From: Sweltsa coloradensis
Lineage: Eukaryota; Arthropoda; Insecta; Plecoptera; Chloroperlidae
Direction: 5' to 3'
NCBI GenBank assembly: GCA_024449915.1
Contig: JAMZAV010000770.1
Location: 124,001 to 188,000 of the forward strand
Length of the DNA: 64,000 nucleotides
Position numbers and translations under genes: made by a program. This document shows, in pieces, positions 44,972 to 57,074 of this stretch (its first letter is position 1; the number at the start of each line of letters is the position of its first letter). The notes beneath the pieces are model-generated. The model ran no database searches, was not told the DNA's origin, and saw nothing but the letters and a program-made list of their open reading frames with translations.

Positions 44972-45778
44972 AATCCAGGGCCACTCGCCCATGGTAGCGT
45001 CGACTCCTCCAACAATTCTCTCCTGCTCCTGGAAGCCGTTCTTCGCCCCACAGCTGGCGTCCCCTAGCGGAACTGACTCCGTGTCTGATGGAGGGGAGGG
45101 AGCGGCAATCGGCGGGGGGTGGGTCGGTGCCTGTGGCGGCCACTGAGGCGCGGAAGGAGGACCAGGGGTTGGCGGCTTTGGAGGGGGGTGGGTAGGCGCT
45201 TGAGGAGGCCATTGTGGTGGAGGTTGTGCTGGTGGGCCGGGAGGTTGAGGAGGGGGGTGGGTAGGCGCTTGAGGAGGCCATTGTGGTGGAGGTTGTGCGC
45301 CGGGTGGTTGTACTGGAGGGTGGGTGATGATCGGAGGGGGCCAATTAACAGGGGGTCTGGTTGGCGGAGATGGTCCGCCAGGTGGGCGGGCAGGGGGGTG
45401 GGTGATGAACGGTGGGGGCCACGCGGCTGGAGGCCTTGGGGGTATTGCCGTGGTTTGCTGAGGTTGCGTGGGGACCTCGGTCGCAGCCGTGGGCGGTGGC
45501 GGCGGGTGTGTGGGGCTTGGGCCCTCTTGCTGAGGAGGGGGTGCGCCCCCAAAGACTGGGGGATGTGTGGCAGCGGTGTGGTCTGGCGGATGGGTGGGGA
45601 GGGGAGGTATCGTGGGGGGCCAGCCTACCGGCACCGCCGGGTTGCTGGGGTTGAAAGGGCGGCCGGGAAGGGTGGGCGTCGTGCTAGGGGGCTCCTCGGG
45701 AGCGGCTATTGCAGGTGGAGTTGTGGCCACTGGATTGTGTTGAGGGTTTCCCGGGTTCGTGCAGCACACACCAAACAT
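44972..45778 (-). CDS. Serine protease exon: CLIP end, Pro-rich linker, activation site
   Basis: This 807-nt exon (269 codons, phase 0 at both ends) lies between an acceptor CTGTGTTTCAG and a donor GTAAGG. It begins MFGVCCTNP, supplying CLIP Cys5 and Cys6. About 200 residues of Pro/Thr/His-rich linker follow, with repeated WPPQAPTHPPP-like units. Then comes DASCGAKNG, whose Cys normally pairs with the catalytic domain, and QERIVGGVDATMGEWPWI. Cleavage after the Arg of R|IVGG would activate the zymogen and implies a trypsin-like activator. The linker is unusually long for the family and probably acts as an extended or glycosylated stalk (inference). The reverse-strand reading frames here are only its GC-rich shadows. 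Confidence 0.92.
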
Positions 45779-46245
45779 CTGAAACACAGAATTATCTTTA
45801 ACAACGAATATTGATAATTTCAAAAGGGCACATTAAATATTGAAACACCTCTTGCATTGGCCTTGCCTTGCGATAACTCTACAGCGCTTCAAATTCTTCC
45901 CGTAAGTTAACCGAATAGAATGTGATGGCGATTATATAAGTTATTTAATTTTTGAGTCGATAGGGCTCGGTTTATCTTAATGATTTTCGGTTTAAAGGGG
46001 TATTCACCCGCTAAACTAAAAAAATATATTTCATTGATACCAACTATAGTTATGAATTTAGAATTTAACAGAAAAATTATTGGGTCCGCCATTACCCGAA
46101 AAAAATTGTCAAACTTGGTTATTTTCGAGCTAGGTCCCATCGGCAAAAATCTCCCATAAGAAATAACATGGGACGAACCTTATGCCACGTGACCTTGGAA
46201 CATTAGATCATATAAATATTGACCATTATTGACGTACTCGGCAGC
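45779..46245. other. Intronic DNA, nothing recognised
   Basis: No supported feature besides the acceptor of the linker exon. Confidence 0.4.
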
Positions 46246-46510
46246 CTTGGCCATTGACTTTTCTTTTTAGAGTTCTCGTAATGAACCAAATTCAATGGCA
46301 AAGCATTTTTTTTTTTTATGAATTTGAGTTTAAAATTAATTTTTTTACCACGAAAATGGTTGGCTTGGCGCTCATCAACAGGCGAAATAATCTTACTTCT
46401 TTTCAATGCAAAACTAGGGAGAAATAATGAAAAGCTTGGCTCAACTTCTATATATCTCACAGCATTCGCAGCCGAAGACTTTTGAATGAGAGCTTGGCTG
46501 CCGTTTTGTT
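46246..46510 (+). repeat. Foldback family F, half copy
   Basis: Loop (GGCCATTGACTTTTC) and right arm with ACCACGAAAATGGTTGGCTT, ending GAGAGCTTGGCTGCCG. Confidence 0.7.
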
Positions 46511-46545
46511 TTTACAATTTTTTGTATTTGTGGTATGTTATAGCT

Positions 46546-47420
46546 CAATTAGTTGATTTTAATGATTTTTTACTTTTTGAACAATAATATCTACGTACTT
46601 CAATTTAAATTGACTTGTAAACAATGATTAGGCCTACATAGTGTTCACAAAAAAGCCGGTATTATAATGAATGTATTATTTTTAATTTTTCATTAATAAT
46701 TATTTTAATGTATTCAATACAAATTACAATATAGCGTAAATATGTCTTACTCTACTACAAAATGTGATACTTCTTTAAAAATTTGCATCCTAAGAAATTT
46801 TGCAATGAAAATATCGAAAATAATTAGCTGCAAGTGCAGTTCTTAGTATTTGACTATTAAAAATAATTAAAATTAATTGATTAATTGATTAATTAAGCTA
46901 AAAAATTTCAAAGTGATGATAAATTTGTCATGTTTGGTATCATTTGAAGCATTTTTCATCGACTTAAAGGGGGGGAAAAATGGGGAAAAAATTTATAGCG
47001 CAATTAGTTGATTTGGGATATTTTTTTACTTTTTGAACCAAATATTTACTTCAATTTAAGTTTACTTGTAAACAATCATTACATAGTGTTCACAAAAGAG
47101 CTGTGTACTATAGTTATTGCATCATATATTTATGATAATATATTCAACACAAATTACAATATGGCGTAAAGGTGTCTAACTAGTTCAATACTTCTTAACA
47201 CCTTAAAAATTAGCAATCTTAAAGATTTTGTAATAATAACTTCGAAAATAAAAACTGGCTACAGGTTCAGTTATTAGTACTTAACTTTTAATTAATTAAT
47301 TAATTAACTATCAGTAAATTGTGTAAAAATTTTCAAAGTGAGCATAACTTTGTCGTGTTTGCTATTATATGAAAACATTTTTCATCGATATTAGGGACAA
47401 AAATAATTTGGAAAAATATT
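46546..47420. repeat. Direct duplication, two diverged units of about 455 bp
   Basis: CAATTAGTTGATTT starts each unit (46546 and 47001), followed by shared blocks such as CTTGTAAACAAT and ATTACAATATGGCGTAAA-like words. Confidence 0.75.
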
Positions 47421-47439
47421 CCGAAAAATATAATCTAGG

Positions 47440-47760
47440 GCGACGGTCGTTCGCCCGCAGCCAAGCGCACGCGACTGCTAGTAGGCGATGATATCTCGAC
47501 CCTGTTTACTCCTAACCGAGTTGGGGTGTTTTCAGTTATCTGCACAAGCCGTCCCGAAAGATTTACAGTCTTGAAACTCAGTATATGACCTGATATGTGG
47601 TCCATGACATAACAAAAAAAAAATCAGCCCGATCTGTGTTAAAAAAGTGCGTAAAAATCGACGAAAATCTTCCGGCCGGCTGGGTGGGTGGTTGGAGGGG
47701 GGGGGGAATTGTGACAGAGAGGAATAAGAGCCTACAGAGAAAACGGTATATCTTAGAACA
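47440..47760 (-). repeat. Repeat family C, copy 3 (inverted)
   Basis: Reverse complement of the 25480-25860 body. Its simple-repeat edge is GGGTGGGTGGTTGGAGGGG. Confidence 0.75.
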
Positions 47761-47902
47761 ATGAAACTTGGACCACACTTAGATGTACCTCAGACTCACA
47801 TACTTCCGCCGAGAAGCAAGTAGTATTCCACCCCCAACACACCCTAAATCATCCCCTAAAATTGGAATAATTCATAGCTCTAAACCAAAATTGAATTTTT
47901 AA

Positions 47903-48529
47903 TTGGATGAGCGTAGCGAGCGAAGCGAGCGAAGCGAAGATTCCATTTAACTACACTGGAGGAAAATATCCAGGTGTTTTTTTTCTTTTTTTCCTGTACG
48001 TTTGTATTATTGTGTGTCTGTTAACACGATTCCAGCTAAACCGATACTCCAATTGCGATGAAATTTTATGGAGGCCTTCGAAATCTCTGAACTTAGAACT
48101 GCCACGTTTTTGAGCGCAATCTTAAAATTATTTCTTGTAAAAATCGCAATTTTACGAATTTTTTCGATTTTTAAAAAATTTGTTCGACTTACTTATTACT
48201 TATTACTTATAAAAAAAAAATATACATTATTTCTAAAATATACAGAAACTTATTTTAGAAACTATATTCGTGAACTATAGCGTAATCGAACAAAAGAGGT
48301 TTTCATACTCACGTAAATCGCATTTAAAGATTTTTTTCGATTCGTTAAATTTTGTCTCGACTTAAACCTACAATGCTTTATCCGATGTAATTTTTAAAAA
48401 ACTTTAATTTGATGAATTTATATTTGTGTGAAATTTGGGGCTTTATCGAAAATTATTTGTTAACAAAATCGCAATTTTACGCGGTTTCTTAGTACGCTCA
48501 TCATGGGCGGACTTAAGCGTTTTCCTCAT
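47903..48529 (-). mobile_element. Helitron-like family, inverted copy
   Basis: Starts TTGGATGAGCGTAGCG and ends near GCGTTTTCCTCA, the mirror image of the plus-strand copies. The terminal CTAG is mutated. Confidence 0.6.
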
Positions 48530-49279
48530 AATCGTATTAAAAGTATGTTCAAAGTGTTTTTAAAAAATCGCCTATCTCATTATATGGAAACATTTATACC
48601 CAACCAAAAGTTAATTTTTAATTGGATTGAACGTCACGAGGAAGCTAGAGATTCCATTAAATCTACATGGGGGAGGAAAAATTTTTTAAACCGAATTGTC
48701 TTTTTTCGTTTAAAATAACAGTAGTTATAACACCAAATTAACCGTTATTCTGCAAAATAAAACCATATTATTATTTCCTTTCACAAAACCAACATTCGGC
48801 CCTATCTACACTATTTAAAAACTTTCAATCTTAACTTGCTAACAACTTGAGTGTTGCTTAGGGGCCTACTTCAAATTCATGCGGAAACGAAAACGGTGCA
48901 TATAAATTATTGCTTTTTGAATGAAAAACTGCAGAAGTAAGTGTTATCAGAGCGCTAAAAACAATGGTGATTTGAGTGCAGATTAGAATTCCCTTTGCAT
49001 ATTAAACAATTTTATTTATTTTATTAACGTTTTATCATGCGAGAAATGCAAAAATCAAATAAAAACATAAAACACCACGTTTTACATTTTTAAAAACGAA
49101 ATTTAGGAAAAAATAAAACCATTTACACGGACCTCTAATGATGGTACATAATCATATGAAAAATAATCCGCCGAGAGGCAAGCGATATTCCACCCCCAAC
49201 ACCCCCTAAAATTGGAATAATTCATAGCTGTAACCTAAAATTGATGTTTTATTCAAATTACTTATCAAAATTACGTTTT
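48530..49279. other. Intronic DNA with a short repeat
   Basis: The block CCACCCCCAACACCCCCTAA near 49,190 also occurs near 18,470 and 47,830. Nothing else recognised. Confidence 0.45.
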
Positions 49280-49439
49280 AATTCATCTATTCAGTCATCT
49301 ATTTTTTCTTTTCTTGTATGTACCGAAAATAACTTTTTAGAGTTTTCCAAAATCAAAGTCAAAATGGCCCCAAATTGTTCGTTTTGGTTAAAACTGATAT
49401 GTTCTGAAAGGGTTTTTATTTTTGAGTCGAAATCCATTT

Positions 49440-50130
49440 GTGAGCCAGTTGGCCAGTGGTGGATGCGGTGTACAGGGGTGCCCAAAAGGGTCAATTTTAA
49501 GGGGGTGTTTTCAACAGTTTTTATTTTTTCAGGGCCAAAGCGTTGAACGAAATCTGTTTTAGATTTAAGATTCGTGTAAGGAATGAAAAAAATAGAATGT
49601 CATCCACATTTTCATTTTTTGTATGTCCCGGAAATACCATTTTTTTTTTACTTTTACAAAAAAAGTCAAAATGGCCCAAAATTGCCCGTTTAGATTAAAA
49701 CTAATTTATTTTGAAAGAATTTATATTTTGGAGTAAAAATCCACTTATTAGCCAGTTGGTTGGTGGTAGATGCGGGGTACAGGGGTGCCCAAAGTGTCAA
49801 TTTTAGGGGGTGTTTTCAATAGTTTTTATTTTTTCAGGGCGAAAGCGTTGAACGGAATCTAGTTTAGACTTTTGATTCGAGTAAGTGATGAAAAATAGAA
49901 TGTTATCTACTTTTTATTTTCTTGTATGTCCCGGAAATACCATTTTTGACTTTTCCAAAAAGGAAGTCAAAATTGTCTATTTTGGTTAAAACTAATATAT
50001 TATGATACGATGGTTATTTTGGAGTAGAAATCTTCTTTTTTGCCAGTTCTCCATTGGTGGATGCAGCATTAGAGGTATCCAATGAGTAAATTTTAAGGGG
50101 GTGTTTACACAGTTTTTTATTTAATTTTTA
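49440..50130. repeat. Diverged tandem repeat, period about 300 bp
   Basis: GCCAGTTGGCCAGTGGTGGA and variants occur at 49446, 49752 and 50041, each followed by a GGGGGTGTTT segment. Confidence 0.7.
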
Positions 50131-50282
50131 CGAACGAATTGTTAAATGAAATCTATTTAAGACTTTCTGATTCGTGCCAAGAATGTAAAATAGCGTGTCA
50201 TACACATTTTTCTTTTCTGATATGTCCCGGGAATACATATTTTAACTTTTCAAAAAAAGAATTCAAAATGGCCCCAAATAGC

Positions 50283-51790
50283 CAGTCTAGCCCCTTTATA
50301 GGGCAATAAGGTGGGACCCAAAATTTTGCTTTCTTCCATTGCAATTTGAAATTCATGATTTTTTAAAAGAATTTTGGATTTTTTTTATTTTTTCCCTTGA
50401 TCTTCTAGGAGTAAAATGCTGATTTTGGATTCCCAATTGACATCAAATTTAAAAAAAATCCAAAATTTTATTTTATTTTCAAAAATAAGATTTTTTTTGC
50501 AAATTTTCCTTTTTTTCCATTTTTTTTTACACATTCAAATTGAATCTACTACAGACAAACAAAATATCCGGGACATCCCGGAAATGTGTGTATTTTTGTG
50601 TTTTGATACACAATTTGTTTTTTGAACCATTACAAAAATTCTTCTTATCATTAGAATTTAATAAGAAGAAATTCTATTAATTCAGAACGAAATAAGGCAG
50701 CTTTTTATCCGGGTTAAAAGGATGGAAAACTGGTAGATTTAATTGTGTAGATTTTGAAAATTAGTGGTAAGTATACTTACCAGTAACCTATAAAGGGTTA
50801 AACTTATTATTATGATAGCGTGGTTATTTTGGAATAGAAATCCACATGTTTGCCAGTTGCTCAATACATACATGGATGTCCAAAGTGTGAATTTTGGTCC
50901 GGCCTTTGGGGTTCAAGGGAAAAAATTTAACAAAACTATTTTGGGAAAACGTTTCTATTAAACTCTCACAAGACGACGAAGATTTAAAAATGATTACAGA
51001 AATTCAGCACAATTGACCCTTTGGGCACCCCTGTACCCCGCACCCACCACTGGCCAACTGGCCAACAAGTGGATTTCTACTCCAAAAATAATCAACCTAA
51101 CATAATATATGGGTCTCCATTTCTCCGCAGGCGGGTGGGGGTGGGGGGGGGGGTCTCACTAATGGTGGGTCCCGGTCTATGGGCTGGAGCTATTAAAATA
51201 GCTATGCGTTTTATGCGTATTTTTACCAAATTGCAGTCTAGACAATACTTTGCGTATGTTTGGTGCATTTAAAAAAATGTTTGTAAATTGTAAGTCAACT
51301 TTTAACCATTCAGAGGGCAGTGGTTTCTATATTTACCACACCCTTTTAAAATCTACACAATTTAATCTGACAATTTTCCATACTTACCACCCGGTCAAAA
51401 AGCTGCTTTGTTTTGTTCTGAATTGGTAGCATTTTTCCTTACTAAATTCTAATAAGAACGATTTTTGTAATTGATCAAAAATTGAATTGTGTATAAAAAC
51501 ACAAAAATACACAAATTTCCGGGATGTCCCGGATATTTTGTTTGCCTGCAGTAAATTTAATTTGAACATTAAAAAAATTGCAAAAAATTTAATTTTTAAA
51601 AATAGTTTCAAATTGTGGATTTTTTTTAAACTTTGATACCAATTTGGAATTCAAAATCAGTATTTTTTTCCTAAAAGACCAAGGATTTTTTTTAAATCCA
51701 AAAATTCTTTTAAAAAATAACGATTTTCAAATTGTTAAGGTAGAAAGAAAAATGTTGGGTCCCAAAATTATGCCGTATAAAGGGCTAAAG
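50283..51790. repeat. Large palindrome, about 1.5 kb
   Basis: Arms of about 500 bp (50283-50800 and 51290-51790) are inverted copies with CCGGGACATCCCGGAAAT in the middle of each. The spacer carries an inverted piece of the 300-bp repeat and a G run. Confidence 0.75.
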
Positions 51791-51854
51791 GCATACTAGC
51801 ATAGATTTATGATTTATGAAGAACCTTGTGCCAAGTATAACGCACTATCTTTAA

Positions 51855-52207
51855 GAGGATTGGATAGTGGCGAAATTACAATTTTTTCGTGATATCTCGA
51901 GAATGATGCAAAATATCGCAAAACTGTTTCAAAATAGCCCTATGGTTTTGTTAGAACAATATAATGCAAGAAAAAATATTCAAATATAATAATCAGTGCG
52001 GTTTGTATTAAAATTCATTTAATTAATTAAAATTCTAATAAAAAACTTAATTAACATCACATTTCAATATTTTTTCGTACAGGCTATAGCTCTCACAAAA
52101 CCCTAGAGCTGTCATGAAACAGTTTTTAGATGTTTTGCATCGTTCTCGAGATATCACGAAAGAACTGTAATTTCGCTTGGTTTTAATTTCGCGACTATCC
52201 CATCCTC
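51855..52207. mobile_element. TTAA-flanked palindromic MITE, 353 bp
   Basis: GAGGATTGGATAGT and ACTATCCCATCCTC are inverted termini, flanked by TTAA on both sides (51851-51854, 52208-52211). The arms continue for about 130 bp, with TTCGTGATATCTCGAGAA. TTAA targets fit piggyBac or Kolobok mobilisation (inference). Confidence 0.75.
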
Positions 52208-52405
52208 TTAATCGTTCATCAGTCAGATCTTTTTCGGGGTATGTTTTAAGACAAATAACATGGGCAAGATAAGGCTAACGAACAGCGGAAAGTGCCTTCT
52301 TAAGTGCCGATATATGCGTGTGGTATTATGTTCTAGTGGAAGCGACCGGCCGGCTTTGCTGTGTCTCAAGCCATAACGCGTATCTAGTAATGTCGTGTTA
52401 CGTAC

Positions 52406-52557
52406 TTGTCTTCCTGACTGCGTGAAGTAGCTGCACGTGTCGTACATCCCCAGTATCCACGTGTCCCAGTTGCTCAGTTCCGGGAGTTTGAAGTAGGGGT
52501 AGCACTTTCGGAAACTAGTGCAGTGGCCGAACACTCCCTTGCTGGTGAAACAGGGCC
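52406..52557 (-). CDS. Serine protease exon: first part of CLIP domain
   Basis: This 152-nt exon runs from an acceptor ending TTTAG to a GTACGT donor and holds 2 nt plus 50 codons. It encodes four of the six CLIP cysteines, in the contexts GPC or similar, FGHCTSFRKCYPYF and YDTCSYF. The last pair (CC) comes from the next exon, so the domain is split between Cys4 and Cys5. CLIP domains sit at the N terminus of secreted arthropod proteases and stay disulfide-linked to the catalytic domain after activation. It ends in phase 0 at SGRQ, which joins cleanly to MFGVCC. The exon carrying the signal peptide must lie upstream and was not recognised. Confidence 0.88.
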
Positions 52558-53063
52558 CTAAACACAGATATGCGTCATCAGGCGTTGCATTTTTGTTGCT
52601 CTTTTACATTTTTCTTATGTATGTAAACTGTAGTTCATTGTTGTGTCTGCATCTATGTAATTAGATTTATTTAGTTGTCCTCCTTTGTAAATCAGTTTTT
52701 TAACTGAATAGGATAGACTTGAAATAAATAAATAAAATTAAAAAATGTATGTACATCGATCAAACAACAAATAAAGAACTACTCTCTACTCATGCACACA
52801 TTGTTATGTTAGGCATATTTCATCAAACCAATTTGCTGATGAATCGTGTAAATAATGTACAAAATCAATTTGTATAACACTTTCTGAGACGTGGGTTCCC
52901 CCTTCCCCCAACATATATTTTCTGAGCTAACGTCCAGCATAAGACAGAGCATATGGAGCGGGCATCGAACGAACGTAAGAGGTGGAATCAAGATGCGAAT
53001 GGTGGTTAGTGGCTATAGTCAGCTGCGTTCGATAAACTTGATGTCCGGGGCAAGGAGAGCATA
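52558..53063. other. Intron upstream of the CLIP exon, with a LINE-like tail
   Basis: Near 52,690-52,737 an AACTGAATAGG...AAATAAATAAATAAA tail resembles a LINE 3' end on the plus strand. No signal-peptide exon recognised. Confidence 0.4.
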
Positions 53064-53071
53064 GTGTGCAT

Positions 53072-53133
53072 TAGAGGTCTGCACGGGCTCGGGCCGGGCC
53101 GGGCTTCTAGAAGTAGGCCCGTGCAGACCTCTA
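53072..53133. mobile_element. 62-bp hAT foldback, perfect 8-bp TSD
   Basis: TAGAGGTCTGCACGGGC and GCCCGTGCAGACCTCTA meet almost without a loop, flanked by GTGTGCAT (53064-53071 and 53134-53141). The same ends as 4008-4418, reduced to little more than the termini. Confidence 0.92.
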
Positions 53134-53152
53134 GTGTGCATTACGAGCTTCT

Positions 53153-53597
53153 AGGCAGTTAATGTTGTTTTAAGGCACTCGACAGTAGAGTTATCAGTGC
53201 CCATGTCAATTGTATTGGAATCTTCCAAATTTTCTTTTTCCATATTGTGGATTACCACCATGTTTTCTTCTTTTCAATGGGAGGAACGTAAGGGAAGACG
53301 AGGGGGGTTAATGGGAAGGAGTGAGGATGTTGGATAGGATGGGTTAAACTGGGTGGGAACGGAGGAGTGCTCGTTGCAGAGAGGGCTGGCAAGTATGGAG
53401 ACGAAAAAAGTGAAAGAAGAAAATAAATATGAGTAAGGCTGTGTGAATGAAGAAAGGTGTGATAAAAAGTTGCGCGAAAGCTCTCTTTCCAACACGCACC
53501 CCAACCGGCCAGAACTCGCCCTTAGTTTTGGGGAATACACTACTCCCCTACTCACAGGCCAAACCACGGGAAGGTAGCGAGTTGGACTTTGAAGGCC
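53153..53597 (-). mobile_element. SINE-like retroposon, family R, with 14-bp TSD
   Basis: CATTACGAGCTTCT flanks both sides (53139-53152 and 53598-53611). The minus strand matches 5575-6015 almost throughout, including the GACATGGGCACTGATAAC segment near the 3' end. Confidence 0.85.
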
Positions 53598-53854
53598 CAT
53601 TACGAGCTTCTGATGAATCATCGTTCACCGGCGTTTCGCCTGAACTACATCAGAAATCTTCAGGGTTCACGAAGGTTAAAGTCATATTGAAAAAAGTGCG
53701 GGGTGGCAGGCCATATCCCTCAAAGTCACGTGAAGTCATAGTCATCCTGATGATGTATGTCAAAAAACAACTACAACGCTAGAAAACGCTACAACTGAGA
53801 AGTTTCAAACGTGGAATACACTTTGATGTCGGTATACATCAAATCAGCGAGACA

Positions 53855-54032
53855 TAGAGAGAGAGAGAGAGAGAGATTTGATTTGATTTGATTGTCGTCT
53901 TTATTGATGGCGGGATTAATGCCTGTTAAGCCTTCTCTCAGAGAGAGAGAGAGGGAGAGAGAGAGGGAGAGAGAGAGAGGGAGAGAGAGAGAGGGAGAGA
54001 GAGGGAGAGAGAGAGAGAGGGAGAGAGAGAGA
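53855..54032. repeat. (GA)n microsatellite around a LINE tail
   Basis: GAGA tracts flank a minus-strand piece with CAATAAAGACGACAATC and an AAATC repeat, typical of a LINE 3' end. Confidence 0.8.
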
Positions 54033-54204
54033 GGGGCAGGCAACCAGCTGCGCACAACTCAACATTAGTCAGAAATCCAACACTATGATCGGCGTCCAAG
54101 TCCAACTTCAAATAAACCGCCAATATCTGACACAGCAACCCACTTTTGAAGGAATCGACTTGAAAAAAATAAATCATTCAAAGCCCATCATTTACGGCTT
54201 GATT

Positions 54205-56110
54205 GGAAACGAACAGCAAAAAAGGTTTGTAATATCCCCCACAAATAGAAAATTTGCAAAGAAAAAACTTCAGACAAGCTCTCCTTCAAAAGTCTTCGGC
54301 TTTGAATGTTGTGAAAAATTTGTTTGAAAAACTTCTATATTTAATATAGAAGTTGAATCTAGCTTTTCATTCTTTCTCCCTAGTTTCGCATTGAAAAGAA
54401 GTAAGATCATTTCGCCTGTTGACGAGCGCCAAGCCAAACAACCATTTTCGTGGTAAAACTAAGGCGACCATATTATTTTGAAAGTTACAAACCAGGACAA
54501 TTACTTAAGTGTAAGCGTATTTACCCCCACGGATCATTTCGTGGTCTGGGGCAGAGCCCCCAGCGTCTAGATGCGGGTTTTTTAAGATATATGTGCGTCA
54601 AATGTCCAGAAAATAGCTTTCTTTCATAAATATATGAATAAGATATGGTTGCAATGTGTATATTTTTGTAGTCATAATATCTTTATTTAGCGGTTCAAAA
54701 ATGATAGTACAAAACAAAATACAAACATTCAGCTGATAATAATGTATTGATGAGGGCATCATACTAATGAAGGCCTAATCATTAAGAATAAAGGTAATTT
54801 GAAAATGCATTTGTTTATTTGTATAATATGGATGGTTAAACTTTAATACACTTTGTCTTTACAACGAAATAATATGTGTATTTATGTAATAAATCAAAAA
54901 CGTAGTTCAGTTGTGTGATTGATATATTTTGATTTTCCATTATCTATAAACAAAATCAATGCAAATAATGACTGAGAAAATTAGTGGTTTGCGACTTGCG
55001 AGTCCTGATTTCTGAGTTCGAGTCGAGTCGGAAAACGAGTACTTCGTCTTATTTTAAAAAATTTTACTATTATACTCTTTTGACTATATTTATTATTTAT
55101 AATATGAACAGTATTAATTAAATTTATTGATGTTAGTCTAAATGTAGGCTCCAAACGTGAAGACAGAGTAACATCTAATTTGATTTCAAAATGTAAACTC
55201 TCTCTAGATCATTTTAATGATCAAGCACAATTATTGATATAAGAGCTAGGCTATGACATTCAGTAAGTGATATTACATTGAAATGTTGAAACAAACATTA
55301 TAGTTACATTTTTATTATTTGTGTCCAAAAAAAGTTCAAAACTTCCAAAATGATTATAAATTTGTATCAAGAGATTCAGGTTACTATTATGGCAAAGTAA
55401 TCAGCATTGGTAAGGTAGCGCCAAAAATATATATGCCGAACGATTTTTACGTTTTCACACACGTGCGCAACCCGGCATCCTCCACCAAAATCATTAATAC
55501 TCGCACACCTCTAGAGAAAATAAATTATCTTCTTGGAAGTAAAAGAACTATTTCATTGTTTTTACTAATAGTATTTATCAGCGGAGAGTATTTTTTAAAG
55601 TAAAACATTATCCTTCCATACGCGGTGTAGTTACGAAAATACCAGGACACTTTCTCCCCAAAATTGCAAACCGGAACTCGGGACACCAGTACAAGTGTTC
55701 TGAAAACGGTACTGTAGCGGTCAAACCATTTGGTCTAGTCACCTTTGGTAAAAAAGTAAAATTTTTATACTCAATCATTAAAACAAAAATTGCTTGGCCA
55801 TTGAATTTGGTTCATTACGAAAACTCTAAAAAGTCAATGGCCAAACAATTTTTATGATTTTAAGTTTAAAAATTTTACTACTAAATTTAAGAATTTTTTG
55901 TGATTTTGAGTTTTAAAATTTTACTTTTTTTTACCACGAAAATGGTTGGCTTGGCGCTCGTCAACAAGCAAAATGATCAAACTTCTTTTCAATGCGAAAC
56001 TAGGGAGAAAGAATGCAAAGCTTGGCTCAATATCTCACAGCATTCACAGCCGAAGACTTTTGAATGAGAGCTTGGCTGCCGTTTTTCTCTCTTTTTTATC
56101 TTTCAATTTT
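54205..56110. repeat. Foldback family F, palindrome split by an insertion
   Basis: Left-arm sequence (54205-54458) stops at GGTAAAA and resumes at 55746 with the rest of the left arm, the loop and the right arm. The interrupting DNA is annotated separately. Confidence 0.75.
54459..55745. mobile_element. 1.29-kb insertion with 8-bp TSD
   Basis: TGGTAAAA occurs on both sides (54451-54458 and 55746-55753). Ends CTAAGGCGACCATA and GGTCTAGTCACCTT are imperfect inverted repeats. No coding capacity was recognised. Confidence 0.65.
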
Positions 56111-57074
56111 TAGTATTTGTGGGGTTTGAATTACTCTTGGTGCCATTCAAGTTTCAGGTATTGCCTAACATACTCCGTGTATCTGAAATAGCCACACTGG
56201 TTGGGGACCTGGAGCCCACTGGTTCAGTGGAGTATCTAGGGTGGCTCTGAAGGATTTAATTATATTCTGCAAACCATGGAGGTTTACGCAACAAATTAAC
56301 TATATTTATTTATTTATTTAAAAAAAATTAAATAACAAAAATTGTTACATTACATTCATTACATTAGATTCAGCAAAACTCACCTTGAGGACGCAGGAAT
56401 GCTCATTTTACTCGTATTCAATTTTCTCAGCAAATTTTAGTTGCATCTATTTGTAATTTTACATAGTTGTGTAAAAATGAATTATGCAGTCATCTTTCAT
56501 AGGTCTTTTCCATTAATTGATTATAGAAAATAAACAATATGTAAATTTGATTTTCTAAAATTTAGAATCTGTCAAAATGGTCAAAAACACTCAAATAACT
56601 ACCTTTTGCAGTTGTATCTTAGTCTTGGCAGCCCCCCCCTCCCCCGAAAAATAGCTGCGTACGCCACTGCAATGGCTGGCTACTATTTATTCTCAAAAAG
56701 CTATAATGTATCCACCTAAAGGTCCAGACTTGCCGATTAAATCGTGACCCTCCAGATATTAGATACGGTTTGTATACACCGACGTCGCGATTAGTTTTGT
56801 TACGGGGATTTATGCTGTCCCGATTTTATTTTAAATACACAAATAATAATATAATTTTATAATAATGTTACAAAATGAACTCACCTTTTTTTGGCCGGGG
56901 TCTATCCGCAAATTTGAGGCTGAATCTAAGACAAATTGCTATACGGTTGTTTTTGTTGGCGCCATGAAGGTGCTGTGCTAACATGTGCTGCATGGTGGAA
57001 ACGAGTTTCTAGCAGCACTTCCGTGACGTCACAGCCAAGATGGCAGCGCCCACAAATCTCTATTAAAACTACCG
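56111..57074. other. Intergenic or intronic DNA, nothing recognised
   Basis: No supported feature. Confidence 0.4.

Noticed and set aside
45119..45814. 231-codon plus-strand Arg/Gly/Trp-rich frame
   Set aside because: Antisense shadow of the Pro-rich protease exon, which has matching splice sites and domains.
53789..54177. Ser-Leu repeat proteins
   Set aside because: Translation of a GA microsatellite.
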